A DNA stretch of 32,087 nucleotides from assembly GCA_018666135.1 (NCBI GenBank), contig JABJAN010000025.1:1-32087 (forward strand). Direction: 5' to 3'. How positions within the stretch are numbered: the stretch's first letter is position 1; each line of letters starts with the position of its first letter. Shown piece after piece: positions 1 through 7,431 of this stretch. A program made the translations under genes and the position numbers. The notes under the pieces were generated by a model. That model did not search any database. It was not told the DNA's origin and was given only the letters and a program-made list of their open reading frames with translations. This stretch comes from Alphaproteobacteria bacterium. Lineage in GTDB: Bacteria; Pseudomonadota; Alphaproteobacteria; Puniceispirillales; Puniceispirillaceae.

Positions 1-1
1 A

Positions 2-445
2 TTTTCAATCCAACAAGCGGTTGCAGAAATCATAAATCAATTTCGTCCAGCTGCTGATTTAAAGGACCTTGATATTATTTTTTCATCTGATGTTAAATCA
101 ATAGAAACCGTATATCTTGATAGAACCTTATTTGACACGTCGGTTCGTAATCTGCTTGATAATGCCTTAAAATATTCTCTTGCTGAATCAGTGGTTACAA
201 TCGATTTTACCAAAACAGAAACTGACTTTAAGCTAATTATTAAAAACCACTATTCATCTGCAATATTTTTAGATCAGAAACAGCTTTTTAAAAAATTCAG
301 GCGAGGTGAGCAAACAAAAGAAATAGTAGGTTCAGGATTAGGGCTGAGTATCGTTATGGAAGCAGTTAACATAATTGGTGCTTCTATAGATGTAAGAAAA
401 ATGAAAGGAGACATAGTATGCGCTACCTTATTAGTTCCTTGCTAA
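2..445 (+). CDS. Sensor histidine kinase, C-terminal part (cut by window edge)
   Basis: An open frame runs from the left window edge (frame 2) to TAA at 443-445, so only the C-terminal ATP-binding domain is present. It shows the N-box RNLLDNALKYS early on and a G2-box GSGLGLSIV near the end, with LFKKFRRGEQ between them where the F-box sits. These are the HATPase_c motifs of two-component kinases. The protein would phosphorylate a response regulator encoded outside the window. The next gene, a periplasmic binding protein, starts inside this one, so the two are probably co-translated. That pairing resembles kinases of TctE or PgtB type whose periplasmic partner binds the signal. The stimulus cannot be read from this fragment. 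Confidence 0.88.
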   Translation, partial: FSIQQAVAEIINQFRPAADLKDLDIIFSSDVKSIETVYLDRTLFDTSVRNLLDNALKYSLAESVVTIDFTKTETDFKLIIKNHYSSAIFLDQKQLFKKFRRGEQTKEIVGSGLGLSIVMEAVNIIGASIDVRKMKGDIVCATLLVPC

Positions 446-1443
446 TATTATTGCATATAAATCTTGCAAATGCTCTGACTATAGAAGCCAGCAGATCATA
501 TGGCGTTGACAAAGCAAAATCAGATCTAAAAATTCTATCCTCTACCGACATTGATGTTTTTCATCCCGTCTTAAGTGCCTTTTCTGCTTTAAACCCAACT
601 ATTTCAGTGAATTACTCAACAGCTTCCACTGCTGATATTTATCGGGCAGTAAGGCAATCAGATAGCCAATTTGACCTTATCATGTCTTCTGCTATGGATC
701 TTCAAATGAAGCTGGTTAATGATGGTTTTGCAGAGTCAATAAGCATCCTTGAAAATCTTGATATTCCTGACTGGAGCCAATGGCAAAATAAATTATATGG
801 CTTTTCTTTAGAACCTATTGGAATGGTTGTATCAGCGTCTCATTTCAACCAGGGTGAACTACCAAATACAAGACGAAAATTAATCGCATTTTTACGTGCT
901 AATCAAGAAACTTTCCAAGAAAAAATAATTACCTATGATGTAACAACTTCTGGCGCCGGATTTTTACTTGCCACCCAAGATGATCGCCAGTCTAATAGCT
1001 TTTGGCGACTTGCAGAAGTAATGGGGTCACTTGAATCACATTTATCTTGCTGCTCTGGACAAATGCTTGATGCTGTAAATAATGAGGAATATTTACTTGC
1101 CTATAATATAATAGGCTCTTATGCCGAAAAACGCTCAAAACGCCAAAAAAATCTACGGGTAGTTTATTTTCAAGACTACACCCACATGCTTTTACGCACA
1201 GCCTTTGTCCCCAAAAATAGTTATAATGCAGCAACAGCAAGTAATTTTCTTAGCTTCTTACGGAGTAAAGTAGGACAAAATTTTATTGAAGAAGAAACAG
1301 GTATGTTATCACTTCGAAGTAATCTTCTTAATGAAAATCCATATTATAAGCCTATTCGGCTTGATACTGGATTACTTGTATATTTGGACAGATTAAAAAG
1401 ACAGCGTTTTTTAGACGAATGGTCTGCAGCACTCATCCAATAA
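418..1443 (+). CDS. Periplasmic solute-binding protein overlapping a histidine kinase gene
   Basis: 341 residues with a Sec-type signal peptide (MRYLISSLLILLHINLANA) followed by a sequence resembling the COG1840 iron/phosphoglycerate-type binding fold; for example TDIDVFHPVLSAFSALNP near the start and a C-terminal NPYYKPIRLDTGLLVYLDRLKR. AGGAG lies about 10 bases before the ATG, and the start overlaps the upstream kinase gene by 28 bases, so translation is coupled. No permease or ATPase gene follows, so it more likely serves as a sensing partner of the kinase (compare PgtC of the phosphoglycerate system) than as part of a transporter. The ligand is unknown. A vicinal Cys-Cys pair (SCCSG) lies mid-protein. 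The family call is good; the sensing role is inference from position. Confidence 0.75.
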   Translation: MRYLISSLLILLHINLANALTIEASRSYGVDKAKSDLKILSSTDIDVFHPVLSAFSALNPTISVNYSTASTADIYRAVRQSDSQFDLIMSSAMDLQMKLVNDGFAESISILENLDIPDWSQWQNKLYGFSLEPIGMVVSASHFNQGELPNTRRKLIAFLRANQETFQEKIITYDVTTSGAGFLLATQDDRQSNSFWRLAEVMGSLESHLSCCSGQMLDAVNNEEYLLAYNIIGSYAEKRSKRQKNLRVVYFQDYTHMLLRTAFVPKNSYNAATASNFLSFLRSKVGQNFIEEETGMLSLRSNLLNENPYYKPIRLDTGLLVYLDRLKRQRFLDEWSAALIQ

Positions 1444-1650
1444 AAATCACTTTGAATACCCAGATATAAACACCCAGATAAATGACCATCCCAGTATTAA
1501 TATGTGCGATTAATTAGTAAGATGCACATTAATTACCTATAGCTTATATTTTATCTATTATCCTTTGCATATTCTATTTCTTTTTGTTGATCGCAAACTA
1601 TAATGAAAAAAAATCCTGCATTATCCAAACAACCTTGAGTATTTAATTCT

Positions 1651-3030
1651 ATGGCAACGCAAAAAAACCATCCAAATTCATATGAAGCACGTGATTCTGC
1701 TAGTATTGTTCACCCTCTCACTAATTTGAAAACGCATCTTGAAACAGGTGGCGTTATAATTAAGGAGGGAGATGGGATTTGGGTTACTGATATTGATGGA
1801 AAAAAATATATTGAAGGTATGTCTGGGCTTTGGTGTTTATCACTTGGCTATGGTCAACAACGACTGGTGAATGCGGCAACAGAGCAAATGCAGCAACTGC
1901 CCTATTATCATTTAACAAACCATAAAAGCCATACACCAGCTATCGAACTAGCGGAAAAATTACTTCAGATAGCGCCTGTTCCCATGTCTAAAATCTGGTT
2001 TTCTAACTCAGGTTCAGAAGGTAATGACAGCGCTGCTCGAATTGCATGGTATTACTGGCACAGTATGAAGCAACCTAAACGACGGAAAATGATTTCGCAT
2101 TTGCGCGCCTATCATGGCAATACAATTGCGGCAGCAAGCCTGTCAGGCATGCATTACAACCACGCATCATTTGGTCTTCCACTTGATGGATTTTTGCATA
2201 TCACGCCACCTCATTATTATCGTTTTGCCTTAGAAAATGAGAGCGAAGACGATTTTACCAGCCGCCTTGCTAGTGAACTAGAAACTCTTATCAACAGTGA
2301 AGGCGCAGATACAATCGCTGCATTTTTTACTGAACCCATTATGGGTTCTGGCGGGGTAATTGTACCTCCTGATAGCTATTATGGTAAAATACAAACCATT
2401 CTTAAAAAATACGACATTCTATTGGTAGCAGATGAGGTAATAACAGCCTTTGGCAGAACCGGAAACATGTTCGGCACCACCACAATGAATCTGCAGCCTG
2501 ATATGATCGTTTGCGCTAAAGGATTGTCTAGTGCGTATTTGCCTATATCTGCATTAATGATAAATGAACGCGTTTTCGCAGCTATAGCAGAACAAAGTGA
2601 CGAAATAGGGGTGTTTGGGTTAACTTTCACTTATTCTGGTCACCCTGTTTCTGCCAGAGTAGCAAGTGAGACTTTGCGTATTTATGAAGAAGATAAAATC
2701 GTTGAGCATGTTCAGGCATTAGAACCCTTTTTTCTAGGCTCTCTAAAAGCATTATTATCGCACCCTTTAGTTGGTGAAGTTCGAGGACGCGGATTATTAG
2801 CAGGGGTAGAACTTGTTGCTGATAAGGATAGCAAAAAAGCGTTTGATGCAAATCAGCAAGTTGGTAAATACTGTGTTGAAAGAGCAGAATTTCATGGGTT
2901 AATTCTTCGCGCAATTGGAGATACTATTTCGTTTTGTCCACCTCTAATTATTACAGAGTCTGAGGTTGTATTATTGATGGCACGCTTTAAACAAGCGTTG
3001 GACGATACGCTAGAGATGGTCCAAAATTAG
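1651..3030 (+). CDS. Class III omega-aminotransferase (amine or omega-amino acid:pyruvate type)
   Basis: 459 residues, full length for PLP-dependent fold-type I class III transaminases. The N-terminal motif EGMSGLWCLSLGYG, the SNSGSEGNDSA phosphate-cup segment, FTEPIMGSGGVIVPP, LVADEVITAFGRTG and the Schiff-base lysine K290 in CAKGLSSAYLP are all present, as is FTYSGHP. This pattern is closest to the omega-transaminase group that includes the Chromobacterium amine:pyruvate enzyme and taurine:pyruvate or beta-alanine:pyruvate aminotransferases. It moves an amino group from a terminal amine to a keto acid in the cytoplasm. The gene stands alone, with about 200 bases before it and 309 after, so context does not fix the substrate. 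A TATAAT-like hexamer at 1599-1604 may be its -10, without a clear -35. Confidence 0.85.
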   Translation: MATQKNHPNSYEARDSASIVHPLTNLKTHLETGGVIIKEGDGIWVTDIDGKKYIEGMSGLWCLSLGYGQQRLVNAATEQMQQLPYYHLTNHKSHTPAIELAEKLLQIAPVPMSKIWFSNSGSEGNDSAARIAWYYWHSMKQPKRRKMISHLRAYHGNTIAAASLSGMHYNHASFGLPLDGFLHITPPHYYRFALENESEDDFTSRLASELETLINSEGADTIAAFFTEPIMGSGGVIVPPDSYYGKIQTILKKYDILLVADEVITAFGRTGNMFGTTTMNLQPDMIVCAKGLSSAYLPISALMINERVFAAIAEQSDEIGVFGLTFTYSGHPVSARVASETLRIYEEDKIVEHVQALEPFFLGSLKALLSHPLVGEVRGRGLLAGVELVADKDSKKAFDANQQVGKYCVERAEFHGLILRAIGDTISFCPPLIITESEVVLLMARFKQALDDTLEMVQN

Positions 3031-3339
3031 GGTATATATAAATTCAAATTTTAATGAGAACCTAAAACATTAACACCCCTGCTATAGCTGAAAAATTGTG
3101 CCTTAATATAGAATTTTGTATCAATATTTTAGATTGTCGTTTTCTAAAACAATGTTATGAATAAAAAAGGATAGGTGCGATATTGTAGCTAGGTGTATTA
3201 GGGCGTTCACCGTATGACTTTATTAATAGGCGTTACATATAAAACTAGTGAATCTGAAAAACTAGTGAATCTGGCTTGCTAGCTAAATGTTGGATAAGAA
3301 GAAGCTCCCTATAAGGAGTCAAATAGGAGGAATATTTAA
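3031..3339. other. Intergenic region, 309 bp, with a tandem repeat and an inverted repeat
   Basis: No credible gene. It holds an inverted repeat TTTTAGA (3127-3133) / TCTAAAA (3143-3149) separated by 9 bases, which could be an operator for the downstream hydratase. It also holds a short tandem duplication (3241-3273) and ribosome-binding sequences near its right end (AAGGAG at 3313-3318 and AGGAGG at 3325-3330). The second of these is correctly spaced for the ATG at 3340. Confidence 0.5.
3241..3273. repeat. Tandem 16-bp duplication
   Basis: The unit AAAACTAGTGAATCTG occurs at 3241-3256 and again at 3258-3273, with one extra A between. This looks like a recent slippage duplication in the leader of the hydratase gene. 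A similar 17-bp tandem duplication occurs at 13859-13892. Confidence 0.85.
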
Positions 3340-4023
3340 ATGACAACAACAAACGAGCAAATTGAAATATTAGAAAAGGCACTCTTAGCGTGCCAAAATG
3401 CAGGGCAAAAGCAAATCGGATGGAAGCTAGGATTCGGGTCTCCTGCGGCTTTAAAGTCACTTAATACTTCCAAACCGCTTATCGGTGGATTATTTGACAC
3501 AGGGGAGCTTAAATCTGGTTCGACAACAGATGTTAGCAACATGACAAAACCGTGCATTGAGGCAGAGATTGCAGCTTATATTTCCTCTGATATTCCAGAA
3601 AACGCTGCTGAAAATCAAATAATAGAGTCTGTTGCTAGTCTTGTGCCTGCAATAGAATTAGTGGATTTTCATACAGCGCCAAGTGACCCTGAAACCATTT
3701 TAACTGACAATATATTTCAAAGGGGGTGGGTTATGTTACCATCTCTTGAAAATGGCTGGGCTAGCGGAGCAAAGGGGCTTGAAATCCACATAAGTCAAGG
3801 GAATGAGACTTGGGATCCTGCAACAGATATTGAAGCTAAAATTGGCAGTCTTACTGACAACCTTATTGAATGTAACCGGGTTGCAAATATTCTGGGAAGG
3901 GGCATAAAAAAAGGAGATATTATACTTCTTGGTTCTGTTATTCCGCCGCAACCCTCAAATGGAAAACCATTTATTGTTTCTATTCCAGGTAAGGGAGAGG
4001 TTAGCCTTCAATTCACACATTAG
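3340..4023 (+). CDS. 2-keto-4-pentenoate hydratase / FAH-superfamily protein (MhpD-like)
   Basis: 227 residues resembling the 2-oxopent-4-enoate hydratase and 2-oxo-hepta-3-ene-1,7-dioate hydratase branch of the fumarylacetoacetate hydrolase superfamily. GWKLGFGSP (from residue 27) matches the conserved G-x-K-hG-h-T motif. CIEAEIAAYI supplies E74 and E76 and VPAIELVDF supplies E105, which fit the divalent-metal ligands of the family. DIILLGSVIPP near the C-terminus matches the DIILTG motif. It is about 40 residues shorter at the N-terminus than MhpD, but a strong AGGAGG at 3325-3330 supports this start. Such enzymes hydrate or decarboxylate unsaturated 2-keto acids. No aromatic meta-cleavage genes lie nearby, so the substrate is open. 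A bidirectional terminator follows. Confidence 0.78.
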   Translation: MTTTNEQIEILEKALLACQNAGQKQIGWKLGFGSPAALKSLNTSKPLIGGLFDTGELKSGSTTDVSNMTKPCIEAEIAAYISSDIPENAAENQIIESVASLVPAIELVDFHTAPSDPETILTDNIFQRGWVMLPSLENGWASGAKGLEIHISQGNETWDPATDIEAKIGSLTDNLIECNRVANILGRGIKKGDIILLGSVIPPQPSNGKPFIVSIPGKGEVSLQFTH

Positions 4024-4042
4024 TTAAATTCTGTTATTTATT

Positions 4043-4073
4043 AAAAAAGGGGCAATTTTAACAGCCCTTTTTT
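4043..4073. terminator. Bidirectional intrinsic terminator between convergent genes
   Basis: AAAAAAGGGGC (4043-4053) pairs with GCCCTTTTTT (4064-4073) around a 10-base loop, giving a roughly 10-bp stem with one G-U pair. A-runs and T-runs flank the GC core on both sides, so it reads as a Rho-independent terminator on either strand. It lies between the plus-strand hydratase gene (ends 4023) and the minus-strand kinase gene (ends 4114). Confidence 0.85.
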
Positions 4074-4113
4074 AGCTTTCATAACCCACATATGTATCAC
4101 GTCACTGAGGCAA

Positions 4114-4746
4114 TTAATGGTTTTTGAAAATCCAATTGGCAGGAATGGCTTTATTGATTATTCTTTTAGCATTGGCAAGATCGTTGGATCTTGCCCTCGC
4201 TATCGCATCATTTTCAGACAACCCATGCTCTATCCAACGTGCAATTAATCTCTCTTCGATTACATCCAGAGAAACGTCAAGCCAAATACTAGCATCCCAT
4301 TTTTTTGCTAAATCAGACCACCCTGCTTCGTTAAACAACAGATAATTTCCTTCAAACAAGAATATACATGCTGAATCACTAACCTTACCTCCATCTTCAA
4401 TCACCCTGTCACGATTTCGGTCAAACAGGGGATATCTTGCTAGATTTTTATTTTTTGCTTTATCAATTAATCTTGCAAAATTCGTCAAATCGAATGTCTC
4501 AGGCGCACCCTTCACAGATATGAGCCCTAAATCTCTCAAAACTGTATTATCAAGATGAAACCCATCCATCGGAATTAAACAGCTTTTCTCGCCAATAATA
4601 TTATGAAGATTTTCACCTATGGTTGACTTACCACTGCCAGGTGCCCCTGCAATTGCAATCATCACCACATGCTGATTCTGTGACAAATTTAAGATTTGCG
4701 AAGCGACTTGATTAAGATCATCAAATTTGATGGAAGCTGATTTCAT
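4114..4746 (-). CDS. P-loop kinase of the uridine kinase/PRK/PanK-like group, possibly fructokinase (FrcK/YggC type)
   Basis: 210 residues. The Walker A motif GAPGSGKST is at residues 34-42. PMDGFHLDN follows as the substrate-side acidic motif, then FLFEGNYLLF as Walker B. A lid region carries R165-x-x-x-W-like residues (ERLIARWIEHGLS). This is the architecture of the YggC/FrcK subgroup of phosphoribulokinase/uridine kinase-like enzymes. The gene is divergent from the LacI regulator and beside polyol-uptake and dehydrogenase genes that would yield fructose or another ketose. The inferred job is ATP-dependent phosphorylation of that sugar; some relatives (FrcK in rhizobia) are assigned as fructose kinases. 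Sequence alone does not exclude a nucleoside or pantothenate-like substrate. Confidence 0.75.
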   Translation of the reverse strand: MKSASIKFDDLNQVASQILNLSQNQHVVMIAIAGAPGSGKSTIGENLHNIIGEKSCLIPMDGFHLDNTVLRDLGLISVKGAPETFDLTNFARLIDKAKNKNLARYPLFDRNRDRVIEDGGKVSDSACIFLFEGNYLLFNEAGWSDLAKKWDASIWLDVSLDVIEERLIARWIEHGLSENDAIARARSNDLANAKRIINKAIPANWIFKNH

Positions 4747-4838
4747 ATTTATGTTTCAAGAAAAATTTTGTTACTACTAGATTTTGGTGTGCTAGATAAT
4801 TTATAATCAGACAATTTAAGTAAAACTTTACACCAAAC

Positions 4839-4852
4839 TTTACACGCGTAAA
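4839..4852. promoter_or_regulatory. Probable LacI-family operator upstream of the regulator gene, with -10 box at 4864-4869
   Basis: TTTACACGCGTAAA matches 13 of 14 bases of the perfect palindrome at 5988-6001 and is itself palindromic apart from one position. It overlaps a -35-like TTTACA (4839-4844) and lies just before a consensus TATAAT (4864-4869; 19-base spacing, slightly long). A repressor bound here would block transcription of its own gene and could also affect the divergent kinase. Part of the site (AACTTTACAC) is repeated directly upstream at 4824-4833. Confidence 0.72.
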
Positions 4853-4920
4853 AATTAATGCTTTATAATATTAATAATTGTCAAGAACAAAAGTTTTTCG
4901 TTATTTGGGATCAAGCGAGA

Positions 4921-5952
4921 ATGGATATAGATGATATTAAAAATATGGAAGAATTTGCTCATATTGTTGGCATTTCTCGTCCCACGATTTCTAAATATTT
5001 TAATGATGCAGAAAGCGTTAGGCAAACCACGCGACTAAAAATAGAAGAAGCATTAAAAAAATATAATTATCGTCCAAATATTTATGCCATTAATCAAAAT
5101 CGAAAACTGACCAAGAATATCGGGATTATTGTGCCCTTCCTAGCAGACCCGTTCTTTGCGGAAATTGCCCGATTTATTGAACGCCGCATCTTATCATTAG
5201 GCTTCACTCCGTCTTTGTTTTCTGCTCATGGTGACCCTGAAATTGAAAAAACAATTTTAGATACCCTGCGGTCTTTGCGCCCTGCCGGTGTTTTACTTGC
5301 TCCATTGGGAAGAGCATCTGACAAACGATACATCAAAGATTTTTGCCGTGACGTTCCAACCATATTATTTGACAGTAACATCGAAGGTATGGGGGAAGCT
5401 TTTGTTGGCTCTGATAACTATAGCTTTGTTTCTCAAACAGTTGAATATCTGAGTAGGACTGGTACACCACCCACTTTCTTTGAAATGAGAAACCCTGCTA
5501 ATCCAAACGCAAATAAACGCAGAAACAGCTATATTGCTATGATGGAAAAACTAGAGCTTGAAGCAAATTTTATTCAAGTAGACGGAAATGGCTGGGCGTT
5601 TGAGGAAATTGGCCGCGCTGGAGCGCTAGAAATTTTAAAACAGGATGCACTTCCAACAAATACAATCCTATGCAGCAATGATAGATTAGCAATAGGATTT
5701 TTATCTGCGTGTCACAAATTGGGTATCCAAGTTGGCAGAGATGAGAATAGTGAAATTAGAGTCGCTTCTCATGATGATCATCCCTATTCAAAGTTCACTT
5801 GCCCATCTCTTACAACCGCGGCTCATGACTACGAATCAGTAGCTAGCTATGCTGTGGAGACCCTTTTTAAATTGATAGAAGAAGGCGGACATCTGAAAAA
5901 TAGAGAAGAGAAACTTTTTTCAGCTAGGTTAATAATGAGGGACTCCGCCTAA
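4921..5952 (+). CDS. LacI-family transcriptional regulator of the polyol locus
   Basis: 343 residues from the ATG at 4921. The N-terminal helix-turn-helix MEEFAHIVGISRPTISKYF (residues 9-27) is followed by the hinge helix region ending YRPN, then a periplasmic-binding-protein-like effector domain starting NIGIIVPFLADPFFAEIA. SNDRLAIG and VASHDDHPYSKFTCPSLTT are typical of the C-terminal half. An in-frame ATG at 4858 would add 21 residues, but a TATAAT lies inside that extension (4864-4869) and LacI proteins normally begin a few residues before the helix-turn-helix, so I prefer 4921. The neighbours (kinase upstream, smoEFGK-like operon downstream, matching palindromes before both) identify it as the local regulator. 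The inducer is probably a polyol or its ketose product. Confidence 0.88.
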   Translation: MDIDDIKNMEEFAHIVGISRPTISKYFNDAESVRQTTRLKIEEALKKYNYRPNIYAINQNRKLTKNIGIIVPFLADPFFAEIARFIERRILSLGFTPSLFSAHGDPEIEKTILDTLRSLRPAGVLLAPLGRASDKRYIKDFCRDVPTILFDSNIEGMGEAFVGSDNYSFVSQTVEYLSRTGTPPTFFEMRNPANPNANKRRNSYIAMMEKLELEANFIQVDGNGWAFEEIGRAGALEILKQDALPTNTILCSNDRLAIGFLSACHKLGIQVGRDENSEIRVASHDDHPYSKFTCPSLTTAAHDYESVASYAVETLFKLIEEGGHLKNREEKLFSARLIMRDSA

Positions 5953-5987
5953 AATAAGCCTAAATTGAATAATAGCACCAACGATAT

Positions 5988-6001
5988 TTTACGCGCGTAA
6001 A
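5988..6001. promoter_or_regulatory. Palindromic operator in front of the polyol transport operon
   Basis: TTTACGCGCGTAAA is a perfect 14-bp palindrome with a central CGCG, the symmetry expected of LacI-family operators. It lies 63 bases before the binding-protein start codon. A TATATT (6005-6010) immediately downstream could be the -10 box, placing the operator in the -35 to -10 spacer. An alternative -35 TTGACG is at 6009-6014. Its near copy at 4839-4852 supports a two-site local regulon. Confidence 0.8.
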
Positions 6002-6064
6002 TTTTATATTGACGCGGGTCAAGTTTTCTGTTCCCATTCAAAAGCAATTTTTAGGAGGAATGAA

Positions 6065-7369
6065 ATGCAATTAAAGAAACTCGTCGTTGCGGCTGCGTCC
6101 GTAACGCTTTTATCAACAAGTTTGGCAACTGCCGAAACTTTGACAATCGCCACAGTTAATAATGGTGATATGATCCGTATGCAGGGTCTAACAGATGATT
6201 TTACAGCAAAAACAGGTCATAATGTTGAATGGGTTACTCTTGAAGAGAACGTACTTCGCCAGCGAGTAACAACAGACATCACAACTAAGGGTGGTGCTTT
6301 TGATATTATGACTATTGGTATGTATGAAACACCAATTTGGGGTAAAAATGGTTGGCTTGTGCCACTAGATGATCTTAGCGCTGACTATAATGTCGGAGAT
6401 ATTCTTCCAGCAATGGCTGGCGGCTTAAGCCATGATGGAACACTTTTTGCTGCTCCATTCTATGGCGAAAGCTCAATGATCATGTATAGAACAGACCTAA
6501 TGGAAAAAGCGGGTCTTACTATGCCAAAAGCACCATCTTGGGCATTTATCGCTAAAGCAGCTCGTGAAATGACTGACCGAGATAATGAGATTAACGGTAT
6601 TTGTCTTCGCGGAAAAGCTGGCTGGGGTGAAGGCGGCGCTTTTATTACAGCTATGTCTAATTCATTTGGCGCACGCTGGTTTGATGAGAACTGGAATGCA
6701 CAATTTGATACACGCGAATGGTCAGATACATTGAACTTCTACTTCAACATGATGTCAGATTCAGGACCAGCTGGTTTTGCAACTAACGGATTTAACGAAA
6801 ACCTATCACTTTTCCAACAAGGTAAATGTGGTATGTGGATTGACGCAACAGTTGCAGCATCTTTCGTAACTAATCCGAATGATTCAACAGTTGCAGACAG
6901 CGTAGGCTTTGCACTTGCACCAGATAACGGCATGGGCGTTCGCTCAAACTGGCTTTGGGCATGGGCACTTGCTATTCCTGCAGGAACTCAAAAAGAAGAA
7001 GCTGCAAAGCAATTCGTCGAGTGGGCAACATCAAATGGTTATATTGAGTTAGTGGCTGAAAACGAAGGTTGGGCAAATGTGCCTCCTGGCGCCAGAATTT
7101 CTCTTTATGAAAATGCAAATTATAAAGATATTCCTTTTGCTAAGATGACTTTGGAATCAATCCTATCTGCTGATCCAAATAATTCAACAGTAGATGCAAG
7201 CCCATATGTAGGGATTCAGTTTGCTGCTATTCCTGAGTTTGCTGGCATTGCAACTGATGTAAGCCAAGAATTCTCTGCTGCTTATGCAGGTCAGCAGACA
7301 ATTGCAGAAGCACTTGCAAAGGCTCAAGCCCTGACTAACGATGCAATGGAAGCTGCTGGCTACCGCTAA
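6065..7369 (+). CDS. smoE: Sorbitol/mannitol ABC transporter, periplasmic binding protein
   Basis: 434 residues with a signal peptide predicted to end at ATA-23 (lysines 4-5, then a hydrophobic stretch). The mature part is a family 1 extracellular solute-binding protein. The segments AAPFYGESSMIMYRTDLM, GICLRGKAGWGEGGAF, GFNENLSLFQQGKCGMWIDA and SNWLWAWALAIPAG are those of polyol-binding SmoE/MtlE proteins. It captures the polyol in the periplasm and delivers it to the two permeases encoded next. AGGAGG at 6053-6058 gives strong translation initiation. The gene is first in the operon and followed by a stable hairpin, the usual way to keep binding-protein mRNA more abundant than permease mRNA. 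The polyol specificity (mannitol, sorbitol or arabitol) is by family and neighbouring dehydrogenases. Confidence 0.88.
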   Translation: MQLKKLVVAAASVTLLSTSLATAETLTIATVNNGDMIRMQGLTDDFTAKTGHNVEWVTLEENVLRQRVTTDITTKGGAFDIMTIGMYETPIWGKNGWLVPLDDLSADYNVGDILPAMAGGLSHDGTLFAAPFYGESSMIMYRTDLMEKAGLTMPKAPSWAFIAKAAREMTDRDNEINGICLRGKAGWGEGGAFITAMSNSFGARWFDENWNAQFDTREWSDTLNFYFNMMSDSGPAGFATNGFNENLSLFQQGKCGMWIDATVAASFVTNPNDSTVADSVGFALAPDNGMGVRSNWLWAWALAIPAGTQKEEAAKQFVEWATSNGYIELVAENEGWANVPPGARISLYENANYKDIPFAKMTLESILSADPNNSTVDASPYVGIQFAAIPEFAGIATDVSQEFSAAYAGQQTIAEALAKAQALTNDAMEAAGYR

Positions 7370-7392
7370 GCATTAAGTTTTCCTAACAAACA

Positions 7393-7430
7393 TATCAAGG
7401 GGGATGAATTTTTTATCATTCCCCTTGATA
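7393..7430 (+). promoter_or_regulatory. Intercistronic mRNA hairpin between binding protein and permease genes
   Basis: TATCAAGGGGGATGA (7393-7407) pairs over 15 bp, with one G-U pair, to TCATTCCCCTTGATA (7416-7430) around an 8-base A/T-only loop. No T-run follows, so it is more likely an RNA-stabilising or attenuating stem than a full terminator. Its right arm ends one base before the ATG at 7432 of the next gene, so it may also limit permease translation. Confidence 0.8.
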
Positions 7431-7431
7431 G

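Noticed and set aside
992-1240. Antisense open frame opposite the binding protein gene
   Set aside because: No motif or initiation signal; the sense frame has a signal peptide and coupling to the kinase gene.
1496-1535. Inverted repeat before the aminotransferase gene
   Set aside because: Only ATGTGC/GCACAT (6 bp) pairs cleanly with a 16-base spacer; too weak to call an operator.
4858-4920. N-terminal extension of the LacI regulator from ATG 4858
   Set aside because: It contains a consensus TATAAT, has no ribosome-binding site, and precedes the normal start of the helix-turn-helix domain.
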